6,765 bases of DNA from Candidatus Lindowiibacteriota bacterium. Its GTDB lineage: Bacteria > Lindowbacteria > 2-12-FULL-62-27. The position numbers and the translations under genes are program-made. Within the stretch, counting starts at the first letter, position 1, and every line of letters begins with the position of its first letter. The stretch covers positions 1-6,765 of the forward strand of contig JAHFCY010000185.1 in assembly GCA_023249255.1 (NCBI GenBank), written 5' to 3'. This document shows positions 1 to 5,688 of this stretch, piece by piece. The notes below the pieces were generated by a model, which ran no database searches, was not told the origin of the DNA, and saw nothing but the letters and a program-made list of their open reading frames with translations.

Positions 1-40
1 AGAAGGCGGGAGAAGGCGGGAGAAGGCGGGAGAAGGTGGA
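1..40. repeat. 10-bp tandem repeat block (AGAAGGCGGG)n
   Basis: Three exact head-to-tail copies of AGAAGGCGGG fill positions 1-30. A fourth, degenerate copy, AGAAGGTGGA, follows at 31-40. The array touches the window edge, so its true copy number is unknown. The 10-bp unit is not a multiple of three and the block lies 3' of the lipoprotein stop codon, so it is probably non-coding. On the minus strand the unit reads CCCGCCTTCT. No function is assigned. Confidence 0.9.
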
Positions 41-63
41 GCACCAGACTCCGAACCTTGAAC

Positions 64-1056
64 CTATTCAATGACGTGAACGTCTTCGCCCATAAAAGAT
101 GGAGGGATTCGGATGCCCAGCGCCCGGGCGGCGCGCTGGTTCACGACCAGTGACGGCGGACTGACCGTCAACGTCAAAAGCGACGTGGGCGAACGGCCGC
201 CCAAAATTTGAGCGGCGTGCGCCGCCGCCATCTGACCGGCCAACTCCTCATCCACCACCACGCCGCCGAGAGCCCCCTTTTCGACCGCCGCCATCCCGCA
301 CGACAAAACCGGGACTCCGCGGCGCGACGCCGCATCAACCACAAGACGCGCGCCGGCACCCTGCATGAGATCGTCGCACGAAAGGTAGAACGCATCCACG
401 GACGCGCCAGCGTCGGACAGCACCCGCGACAGGCTCGCGGCGTCGGATACTTCGATCCGCATCACCTCCGTGCCCTGCTTGATCGCCAACTCGCGCATTT
501 CGTCCAGAAACAGCCGCGCGTCCGGATCGCCGGCGCGAAGGCACACGCCCAGGCGCCTGACTTCCCCCGGCACCATCCGCATCAAAAACGCCAGTTGCTC
601 CTCCAGCGGAACGTAACAGCGGATGCCCACCGTCTGATTTGACGAAAACTCAAGCCGCTCGACCAGTCCAAGCTCCATCGGATAAGCGACGTCGGCAAAA
701 ACAACAGGAATGTCACCGGAAATCGATTTGGCCGACAATGCGCCGTCGGCCGTCAACGCGAAAATCAGATCGGCTTTCCACCGGACAAATTCACGCAGAA
801 TTTCATCCTCTGCGCGCGCACTGCCCGACGCGTCCTGAATTTTCACGTCGAGATTGGATTTGGAGTTGAACCCGGAATTTTCGAGGGAGGAAATGAATGC
901 GTTGACGATTTTTTTGTGATGGTCGTCCAAAATCCACGGCGCGATTCCCACGCGATAGACCCGCCCCGGCGGCGGTGAACCACCCGGCGCGCCGCATGAA
1001 ACGAGACCAAAACAGATCAAGAGGAGGACGGACGCCGCGAGAACGCGAGAATTCAT
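64..1056 (-). CDS. ABC transporter substrate-binding lipoprotein, ABC_sub_bind (TrpX-like) family
   Basis: This is a predicted exported lipoprotein of 330 residues, a normal length for periplasmic binding proteins of the ABC_sub_bind family (PF04392). The N-terminus is a lipoprotein signal peptide: a hydrophobic stretch at 6-19, then lipobox L18-V-S-C21, with Gly at +2. Two alpha/beta lobes follow. The first starts at VYRVGIAP (33-40) and the hinge region includes IPVVFADVAYP (116-126). The second lobe starts near VRRLGVCL (166-173). Family signatures are the run around GLV(130-132)...Q141-TVG, PLEEQLAFLMRMVP (150-163), and the C-terminal AAQILGGRSP, VVNQRAARALGI and RIPPS. Many relatives bind aromatic amino acids or other small ligands, but the ligand here cannot be read. 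No permease or ATPase gene is in the window, so it is either an orphan or its partners lie below position 1. It starts 54 bp after the PIN toxin stop codon. The ATG has only a weak upstream AGG, so cotranscription with the toxin is possible but unproven. Confidence 0.88.
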   Translation of the reverse strand: MNSRVLAASVLLLICFGLVSCGAPGGSPPPGRVYRVGIAPWILDDHHKKIVNAFISSLENSGFNSKSNLDVKIQDASGSARAEDEILREFVRWKADLIFALTADGALSAKSISGDIPVVFADVAYPMELGLVERLEFSSNQTVGIRCYVPLEEQLAFLMRMVPGEVRRLGVCLRAGDPDARLFLDEMRELAIKQGTEVMRIEVSDAASLSRVLSDAGASVDAFYLSCDDLMQGAGARLVVDAASRRGVPVLSCGMAAVEKGALGGVVVDEELAGQMAAAHAAQILGGRSPTSLLTLTVSPPSLVVNQRAARALGIRIPPSFMGEDVHVIE

Positions 1057-1110
1057 CCGGTAAAGCCTATCTCAAACCGGCGAACGGGGGAAGGACACTC
1101 GCCGATTCGC

Positions 1111-1599
1111 TTAATCAGAATACCGCACAACCTCCTCCGGCGTGGCGATGCGGATATGCGGATATCCGAGCTTGGAGTTGACCTCATTAAACTGCCGTTC
1201 GCGCCAGGTTTTGACAATGTGTCGGAGATTCAGTGAAACCAATACATCCACGCGAAGGACGGTTGCGGCGGCGACGTGTTGCGCGTCCATTTTGTGGGAA
1301 GGCGAAATAATCTTTTGCTCAATATATTTTTGGGCGAGGTTGGCAACCTCATCCGCTTTGAGTCGAACGACATGGATGCCCCTCGATTCAATCAGGCCGA
1401 TTTGATCGGTTGCGGACGGGCCTTTGGAAAGTTCGGTGGTTGTGATGTCGCTGCAAACCGCGTAAAAGATGCCTTCGGAAATCTGCGTAAAAAGGAGCCG
1501 CACCGACTCGCGCCGACCTTGGTTCTGTTCGAGCGGGTCATCGAAAAATCCGAACACGGACGTGTCGAGATAGATTCTCTCAAGAGATTCACCCGCCAT
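1111..1599 (-). CDS. PIN-domain ribonuclease toxin, VapC-like (type II toxin-antitoxin)
   Basis: A PIN-domain protein of about 162 residues, of the group that opens with IYLDTSVFG. PIN toxins of the VapC type are Mg-dependent ribonucleases that usually cleave tRNA or rRNA and are held inactive by a cognate antitoxin. Numbering from the ATG at 1599, the acidic residues expected in the active site are visible: D12 (YLDTSVFG), E56 (TTTELSKG), D105 (KMDAQHVAAA) and D118 (VDVLVSLNLRHIV). The C-terminus (LGYPHIRIATPEEVV) also matches this subgroup. A GTG six bases upstream, at 1605, is an alternative start. I prefer the ATG because an AGG sits seven bases before it. Only eight bases separate the ATG from the antitoxin stop codon, which suggests translational coupling. 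The frame is intact with no missing catalytic residue, so the toxin is probably active. The RNA target is unknown. Confidence 0.87.
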   Translation of the reverse strand: MAGESLERIYLDTSVFGFFDDPLEQNQGRRESVRLLFTQISEGIFYAVCSDITTTELSKGPSATDQIGLIESRGIHVVRLKADEVANLAQKYIEQKIISPSHKMDAQHVAAATVLRVDVLVSLNLRHIVKTWRERQFNEVNSKLGYPHIRIATPEEVVRYSD

Positions 1600-1607
1600 G
1601 CCCACGC

Positions 1608-1790
1608 CTACCGGGATTTGACTGTGGATATTTCCCGCATGTATTCCTCCATCGTATACATGCGAATGGGGGGCTGCTTGGAACGTTGTTCATCCAGGTA
1701 TTCCTGCAACGTCAGCCCCCGTTCCTCCATCTCCCTCTGCATCCGCTCCCGGATTTTGTGCAACTCCTCAAGATATTCATCGCCGCTCAT
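1608..1790 (-). CDS. Small antitoxin-like protein paired with the PIN toxin
   Basis: A 60-residue, highly charged protein placed directly upstream of the PIN toxin in the usual antitoxin-first order. Residues 4-35 (from DEYLEELHKIRERM onward) should form long amphipathic helices rich in Glu, Arg and Lys. A Pro-Pro break follows at 40-41, and then a second short helical tail (YTMEEYMREIS). Antitoxins of PIN toxins usually wrap a C-terminal segment into the toxin active site, and the tail after Pro-Pro is the obvious candidate. I see no ribbon-helix-helix, AbrB or Phd-type DNA-binding domain, so autoregulation by this protein alone is uncertain. The role is inferred mainly from context, size and composition. 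The ATG at 1790 has no convincing Shine-Dalgarno sequence, which fits the leaderless promoter proposed just upstream. Confidence 0.72.
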   Translation of the reverse strand: MSGDEYLEELHKIRERMQREMEERGLTLQEYLDEQRSKQPPIRMYTMEEYMREISTVKSR

Positions 1791-1791
1791 G

Positions 1792-1826
1792 TCTGAAATT
1801 GTCCGTCAGAACGGAGGGCAAGTCAA
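1792..1826 (-). promoter_or_regulatory. Candidate promoter of the toxin-antitoxin pair, probably leaderless
   Basis: On the minus strand TTGACT (1826-1821) is followed after 17 bp by GACAAT (1803-1798), matching the consensus -35/-10 at 5/6 and 4/6 positions. Transcription would begin about seven bases later, at or next to the antitoxin ATG at 1790, giving a leaderless or nearly leaderless mRNA. A short inverted repeat, TCTGA (1792-1796) and TCAGA (1806-1810), straddles the -10 and could be an autoregulatory site. The rest of the 97-bp gap (1791-1887) shows no terminator for the Kelch gene upstream. Confidence 0.45.
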
Positions 1827-1887
1827 GCGCGTATCTGACCCGGCTGGCACGAAAATTATGGATGTATCAGAACTAACCCGGTCAATC

Positions 1888-3384
1888 TTAAAAGTTAAAT
1901 CGTTCGGCGGAGTCCAGGACTATACCGTATTCCAGACTGCTCGGTGTTCTTGAAAACTGATCAGGTGCGGCAATTCCTCCACAAAGAAAGAAATCCCCGA
2001 ATCCAACATCAACAACAAGCGCGGAGCCATTCGAAAAGGGAAAACTTCGGCGCATCTGAAGCTCTCCGACGACGTTCCACGTATTGAACACATTATGATA
2101 AGCGGAAACATCGGCAGTGGCGACGAGATACTGTCGATCGATAAAGAAAATGCCCGGATCATTTGATCCTGCACTAAAATTCGTATCTGTCGCACCTCCA
2201 AAAACCAGTGCCAAGTCCGTATCGGGACTTATGACCGAAAAATCAAAAAGTCCCGGTGGAGCCATTGGTCTGACAATATCCCAATGATTCAACTGCGGAT
2301 CATAAAGTTCCACCTTATTCGTAGTCCCGAAGTACGTTGCACCCGGAAAGGCCTCGGCCTCGGTGTAAAGTCCGCTTATCGCCAAAATCCTGCCTCCAAT
2401 GTCGACAAGCCCAAAGCGGGCACGTCCCTGATTCATTGGCGCCGCCGCCGATATCGAATTGGTAATCGGATCGTAGATGTCACATCCCGTCATGGCAATC
2501 GAGGCAACCTCCGGACCGCGCCAGAATCCGCCTGCGATCAGCACACGTCCGTCGGGCAGAATGACCATGCGATGTCCCCACCGCTGGCCTGGAACTGCGA
2601 CACTATAGGGTCCTCCCGGAGACAACATGCTCGGGCCTTCGGTCCAGAGACCCGTCGAGGGATCGAAAAGTTCAGTGCCGTTGATGCCATCGCCGAGCAG
2701 GTTTGTCCGAAAATCTCCGCGCGAATCGGTATCGACGCCTCCCGAGACAAATACTTTGCCATCTTTCAACAATATTGCTTCGGGCAGACGTCTCGCATGG
2801 TTTAAGTCTCCCGTGCGGGACCATCTTGCCCTCGCAGGGTCAAATATTTCGCAGGTCGCCAAAGGGGTCGATGACGTGCCCCATCTCGGACCCAAATCCG
2901 ATACGATCGCGGGTTTCGCGTCTCCGCCGACGGCGAGGACTCGGCCATCCTTCAGTAACACGACTGCGGGATCAATCCGCGCATCGACGAGACTCCCGGT
3001 CAGAGAAAACAATTTGGTGGAAGGATCATATATTTCGCATTGAGCAATTGCCATGGAATCGCGCGACACCCCTCCAACAATCAGTACTCTTCCGTCCGTC
3101 AATTTGACAAGCCTATGCCCGGTTCGCGCAAGAACCAGATGTGTTTCGGATTGATTCGAGACATGGCCGCCTTGCATGCCCTGCGCATTATTGGGATTGT
3201 CGGTTCCGGAATTCGGGCTGTTGACACGTCCCTGACCAACGCCGGGATTCGTGCCATCTCCAAGGCCTGATCTACTGTTGACGCCGCTCGGCGCGGTGGG
3301 ATTTGCCGCAAATGCGTTCTCGGATGGCGCGGTGAAAAAAATACAACTTGCCAAAACACCAAACACAATTGACGAAAATTTCAT
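1888..3384 (-). CDS. Secreted Kelch-repeat beta-propeller protein (paralogue 1)
   Basis: A 498-residue exported protein. Residues 1-26 form a signal peptide with a likely cleavage site after AFA26. Residues 27-82 are a low-complexity linker rich in Gly, Asn, Ser and Pro. About seven Kelch-type blades follow, each with a [VI]L.DGR[VI]L..GG strand pair and often a [CE]xIYDP or LYDP strand ending in Trp. The Gly-Gly positions are near 104-105, 153-154, 215-216, 285-286, 337-338 (here Ser-Gly), 396-397 and 469-470. The last strand ends in SAERFNF. Such propellers usually bind proteins or carbohydrates; I see no evidence for galactose-oxidase copper ligands and claim no enzyme activity. The propeller is homologous to the 3628-5502 product, with blocks such as RRLPEAI, VDTDSRGD, VPGQRWGHRM and AMTGCDIYDP shared. 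Compared with that protein it has longer loops near residues 157-172 and 409-430. The ATG is preceded by AGGGGGGT with six bases of spacing, so the start is firm. The product is probably periplasmic or extracellular. Confidence 0.87.
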   Translation of the reverse strand: MKFSSIVFGVLASCIFFTAPSENAFAANPTAPSGVNSRSGLGDGTNPGVGQGRVNSPNSGTDNPNNAQGMQGGHVSNQSETHLVLARTGHRLVKLTDGRVLIVGGVSRDSMAIAQCEIYDPSTKLFSLTGSLVDARIDPAVVLLKDGRVLAVGGDAKPAIVSDLGPRWGTSSTPLATCEIFDPARARWSRTGDLNHARRLPEAILLKDGKVFVSGGVDTDSRGDFRTNLLGDGINGTELFDPSTGLWTEGPSMLSPGGPYSVAVPGQRWGHRMVILPDGRVLIAGGFWRGPEVASIAMTGCDIYDPITNSISAAAPMNQGRARFGLVDIGGRILAISGLYTEAEAFPGATYFGTTNKVELYDPQLNHWDIVRPMAPPGLFDFSVISPDTDLALVFGGATDTNFSAGSNDPGIFFIDRQYLVATADVSAYHNVFNTWNVVGELQMRRSFPFSNGSALVVDVGFGDFFLCGGIAAPDQFSRTPSSLEYGIVLDSAERFNF

Positions 3385-3390
3385 GCACGT

Positions 3391-3398
3391 ACCCCCCT
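3391..3398 (-). promoter_or_regulatory. Shine-Dalgarno sequence of Kelch paralogue 1
   Basis: AGGGGGGT on the minus strand lies six bases before the ATG at 3384. Its unbroken G-run resembles the AGGGGGTGA found before the other Kelch gene. It fixes the start codon at the beginning of a good signal peptide. A 10-bp palindrome, AATCCGGATT (3400-3409), lies just upstream of it. Confidence 0.75.
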
Positions 3399-3413
3399 AA
3401 ATCCGGATTCGTC

Positions 3414-3432
3414 TCCATTCTCCGAGAATGGA
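3414..3432 (-). promoter_or_regulatory. Perfect 19-bp palindrome in the 5' leader of Kelch paralogue 1
   Basis: The plus-strand arms TCCATTCTC (3414-3422) and GAGAATGGA (3424-3432) are exact reverse complements around a single central C. The element lies about 30 bp upstream of the start codon, inside the predicted leader. A one-base centre fits a dimeric DNA-binding site better than an RNA hairpin, though a shorter stem with a three-base loop could form in the mRNA. The binding factor is unknown. Confidence 0.6.
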
Positions 3433-3436
3433 TGTA

Positions 3437-3461
3437 ATGCTTTGCAATATTTGCAATGCAT
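3437..3461 (-). promoter_or_regulatory. 25-bp dyad at the predicted transcription start of Kelch paralogue 1
   Basis: The left arm ATGCTTTGCAA (3437-3447) and right arm TTGCAATGCAT (3451-3461) pair at 10 of 11 positions around the spacer TAT. Each arm carries the self-complementary core TTGCAA, so the site also reads as two direct copies of TTTGCAAT nine bases apart. It lies just downstream of the candidate -10, over the expected start site, where a repressor would block transcription. Read on the plus strand it is an AT-rich hairpin followed six bases later by T14, a poor fit to an intrinsic terminator. Confidence 0.55.
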
Positions 3462-3492
3462 ACTCTATTTTTTTTTTTTTTGATTTTGTCAA
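3462..3492 (-). promoter_or_regulatory. Candidate promoter of Kelch paralogue 1 with A14 spacer tract
   Basis: On the minus strand a perfect TTGACA occupies 3492-3487. The spacer of 19 bp is mostly a run of 14 A residues (3481-3468), followed by the -10 candidate TAGAGT (3467-3462), which matches TATAAT at four of six positions. The spacer is 2 bp longer than the usual optimum. A homopolymer in this position is prone to slippage, so promoter strength could change with tract length. The predicted leader is about 70 nt. Confidence 0.5.
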
Positions 3493-3502
3493 GAGGCGGA
3501 CA

Positions 3503-3523
3503 TGAAGAACACGTGAAGAACAC
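3503..3523 (-). promoter_or_regulatory. 11-bp-spaced tandem direct repeat upstream of the -35
   Basis: TGAAGAACAC occurs exactly twice on the plus strand, at 3503-3512 and 3514-3523, giving an 11-bp period. On the minus strand it reads GTGTTCTTCA twice and ends 10 bp upstream of the TTGACA. Direct repeats with an 11-bp period beside a -35 are typical of OmpR/PhoB-type response regulator sites, so an activator site is a reasonable guess. The rest of the gap (3524-3627) shows nothing beyond a weak 6-bp hairpin over the preceding stop codon. Confidence 0.5.
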
Positions 3524-3627
3524 CCGATGGCGCGAAGCGTCCTACGACAAGGCCAAGCCTATCTGGGGTTGCAGACCAAAACAAACTCATGTGTGCCGAA
3601 TCTGGATATCCCCGTTTGATTGAAGAA

Positions 3628-5502
3628 TCAATATTTAAACCGTTCTCCCGAATACATGAGTGTCGTCTGGCCGGTGGTGACATCCAAATGGGTGCCGCCA
3701 CAGAGGAAATAATCCTTGCCGCCCACGTCGGTCACCAGCGCAGCGCCGTTTGAGAGCGGGAAACTCCGCGATGTCACCAGAGTGCCGACCTGCGTCCACG
3801 TGTTGAAAATACCATCGTAGAGAATGACATCACCGGCGTCGGTACCACTGGAAATGTTGAATCCGTCAAAAATCAGGGCGCGGCCCGGATCCGGACTGAC
3901 CACGGCAAAATCGTACATGCCGTAGGGAAGAGGGGCAACCGTAGTCCACGCGTTTGTTGCGGCGTCATATACTTCGACGTCAGCCGTACTGGCATAGTAT
4001 GTGGGATTCAGCGGGTTGAGCGGATCGACCTGCTGATACCAGAGCCCGCCCATCGCCATGATTTTGCCGCCGCCGATATCAACCAGGCCGAATTGCGCAC
4101 GCGGGGTGTTCATGGAGGGACCGGCGGTCATCATGTTTGTAGCCGGATCGTAAATGTCACAGCCCGTCATTGCATACGCCTGAAGATCAGGGCCGCGCCA
4201 GAATCCGCCCACGATCAAGACACGTCCATCCGATAGAAGCGCCATACGATGGCCCCAGCGCTGGCCCGGCACTCCAATACTGGAAGTATTGTAGGGCCCC
4301 AGCGACAGCATGTTCGGTCCGGCCGTCCAGAGTCCCGTCGCCGGATTGAAAATTTCGGTCGTCGGAATACCATCGCCATACGTGCTCGTGCGCGCATCGC
4401 CCCGCGAGTCTGTGTCGACCCCGCCCGAAACAAACACCCGGCCGTCATTCAGACGAATCGCTTCCGGCAGACGGCGCGCCCAGTTCAGATCGCCCGTCGC
4501 CGTCCAAAGGCCCGTGGCCGGGTCGTAGATTTCGCAGGAGGCAAGAGGCGTGGGTGCCGCGTCCCCGCCACCGATCGCGAGGACTTTGCCGTTGGCCAAC
4601 TTGACCACCGCAGGGTCGATTCTCGCCGTGTTGAGAGAACCGGTGCCGACGAACATTTGCGAAGCGCTGTCGTACAGTTCTGTGAGAGAAATCGGTGTGT
4701 TTGAACTGTCGGCGCCGCCGACGATGAGAACTTGCCCGTTGTTCAGCGTAACCACCCGGTGGCCGATGCGCGGAAGCTGCATCTGCGCGCTTGCGATCTG
4801 CGCGGGAGAGCCGGCGTCCCCTGGCAGCGGACGGCGGACGATCACCACATAATTGCACCGGGCGCCCGTGGAGGCCGAATTCATTCCCCCAAACCGGATC
4901 GTCCCTCTCGGCACGGACGGATCCCGGTATTCGTAAAGCTCACGCGCAACGGGATGGGACGTCAAAACTATCCGGGCCGTAAGCGTATAACTGGCCGGAA
5001 GCCAACTCGGACGGCTTGCGATGCTGTCGATGAGGACCGATATCCGAGCGGTGTCGTCGATTGAGAATTGAAGAAACGATGAGGAACTGTTCACCATGTC
5101 CGCGTCGTAGCCGACGATCCCAACCTTGTTGCGCAACGCTCCCGGCACGCTTGTCAGGGTGCATGTCCGGTCGAGATAATACTGGTCACCGTTATCAAGA
5201 TGCCGTAGCATGTAGTTTTTCGGTGAAATAAGCGTGACGGACAGAGGTCCTTCCGAGAGGTAGGTATCACCAGGAGGCAAACTATAGGAAGGGCTGATTG
5301 TTTTCAAACGGCGGTCTTTACCGACGAATACGGAGAAGGTTGACCTGCGGGCGGCCTGGGAATCGAGCACCGGCAGGATAAAAAACCAGATGGCGGACAG
5401 AAGGAATATCTCTGCTGCCAAACACACCAGACAGGCGATTTCAAACCGACCCTTGCGCCCATCATTATTTCGTTCAGACGTAAACCCAGTCCTCTTGCTC
5501 AT
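3628..5502 (-). CDS. Membrane-anchored Kelch-repeat beta-propeller protein (paralogue 2)
   Basis: A 624-residue protein in three parts. Residues 1-19 are basic and probably cytoplasmic. Residues 20-46 (FEIACLVCLAAEIFLL and onward) form a transmembrane segment, with no obvious signal-peptidase site. Residues 47-226 form a beta-rich domain I cannot name, with a RPSWLPASYT motif near 164-173 and GTIRFGG near 200-206. Residues 240-624 are a propeller of about seven Kelch blades with Gly-Gly near 262, 311, 360, 432, 485 and 602; one blade is degenerate (IFDGF, 544-548). The C-terminus is SGERFKY. The propeller is homologous to the 1888-3384 product and shares its blade-3 loop VDTDSRGD (362-369). 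By charge the propeller should face the periplasm or exterior. Function may be adhesion, scaffolding or glycan binding, but no catalytic site is recognised. I use the ATG at 5502 because AGGGGGTGA, one mismatch from the ideal anti-SD match, lies seven bases before it. A longer frame from a TTG at 5613 has no ribosome-binding site. Confidence 0.86.
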   Translation of the reverse strand: MSKRTGFTSERNNDGRKGRFEIACLVCLAAEIFLLSAIWFFILPVLDSQAARRSTFSVFVGKDRRLKTISPSYSLPPGDTYLSEGPLSVTLISPKNYMLRHLDNGDQYYLDRTCTLTSVPGALRNKVGIVGYDADMVNSSSSFLQFSIDDTARISVLIDSIASRPSWLPASYTLTARIVLTSHPVARELYEYRDPSVPRGTIRFGGMNSASTGARCNYVVIVRRPLPGDAGSPAQIASAQMQLPRIGHRVVTLNNGQVLIVGGADSSNTPISLTELYDSASQMFVGTGSLNTARIDPAVVKLANGKVLAIGGGDAAPTPLASCEIYDPATGLWTATGDLNWARRLPEAIRLNDGRVFVSGGVDTDSRGDARTSTYGDGIPTTEIFNPATGLWTAGPNMLSLGPYNTSSIGVPGQRWGHRMALLSDGRVLIVGGFWRGPDLQAYAMTGCDIYDPATNMMTAGPSMNTPRAQFGLVDIGGGKIMAMGGLWYQQVDPLNPLNPTYYASTADVEVYDAATNAWTTVAPLPYGMYDFAVVSPDPGRALIFDGFNISSGTDAGDVILYDGIFNTWTQVGTLVTSRSFPLSNGAALVTDVGGKDYFLCGGTHLDVTTGQTTLMYSGERFKY

Positions 5503-5509
5503 ACCCTGT

Positions 5510-5518
5510 TCACCCCCT
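5510..5518 (-). promoter_or_regulatory. Strong Shine-Dalgarno that fixes the start of Kelch paralogue 2
   Basis: AGGGGGTGA on the minus strand differs from AGGAGGTGA by one base and lies seven bases before the ATG at 5502. It decides against the 37-codon upstream extension, which begins at a TTG and has no comparable signal. Confidence 0.8.
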
Positions 5519-5568
5519 GTGTGGGTAAAGAGCGTTTTGCGGACCCTGTCATCGCCTGCCCACCGACT

Positions 5569-5580
5569 GCGGCATGCCGC
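5569..5580 (-). other. 12-bp perfect palindrome in the leader of Kelch paralogue 2
   Basis: GCGGCATGCCGC is perfectly self-complementary and lies about 70 bp before the start codon, within a predicted leader of about 150 nt. It could be a protein-binding site or coincidence in GC-rich DNA. No known riboswitch is recognised in this leader. Confidence 0.3.
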
Positions 5581-5658
5581 GATCGACAGGTCTTCTCCGT
5601 ATTCCGATTTCAAAGAGCAAAAACTTTTTTACACGACTAGTCCCCGACTTACGCGCCC

Positions 5659-5688
5659 ACTATCTCACACTCCTGCCCCCCACGTCAA
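5659..5688 (-). promoter_or_regulatory. Candidate promoter of Kelch paralogue 2
   Basis: On the minus strand TTGACG (5688-5683) and GATAGT (5664-5659) are separated by 18 bp, matching consensus at 5/6 and 4/6 positions. The spacer is G-rich, unlike the A-tract spacer of the other Kelch gene. A start near 5652 would give a leader of about 150 nt before the ATG at 5502. Confidence 0.45.

Noticed and set aside
1078-1104. Hairpin CGGCGA/TCGCCG between the PIN toxin and lipoprotein genes as a terminator
   Set aside because: It is a six-pair stem with a 15-nt loop and no U-tract after it. It is insufficient as a terminator and probably incidental in GC-rich DNA.
1276-1953. Plus-strand open frame of 225 codons across the toxin-antitoxin region
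   Set aside because: It lies antisense to the PIN and antitoxin genes, shows no recognisable domain and has low-complexity Arg/Ser composition. Both minus-strand genes under it have clear family patterns or context.
3437-3481. Plus-strand intrinsic terminator made of the 25-bp dyad and T14
   Set aside because: No plus-strand gene lies upstream. Six bases separate the stem from the T-run, and the stem is AT-rich with a T-T mismatch. It could still stop antisense transcripts, but the promoter reading explains the TTGACA as well.
3616-3631. Hairpin TTGATT-GAAG-AATCAA as terminator of Kelch paralogue 2
   Set aside because: The stem is only six AT-rich pairs, it overlaps the stop codon, and the sequence after it on the minus strand is ACGGGG, not a U-tract.
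1888-5502. Galactose oxidase assignment for the Kelch proteins
   Set aside because: The propellers resemble the galactose oxidase central fold, but I cannot identify the copper-ligand Tyr/His set or the Cys-Tyr cofactor context, so no enzyme activity is claimed.
5503-5613. 37-codon N-terminal extension of the membrane-anchored Kelch protein
   Set aside because: It begins at a TTG with no ribosome-binding site, while the ATG at 5502 has AGGGGGTGA at ideal spacing and starts directly before a basic segment and transmembrane helix.
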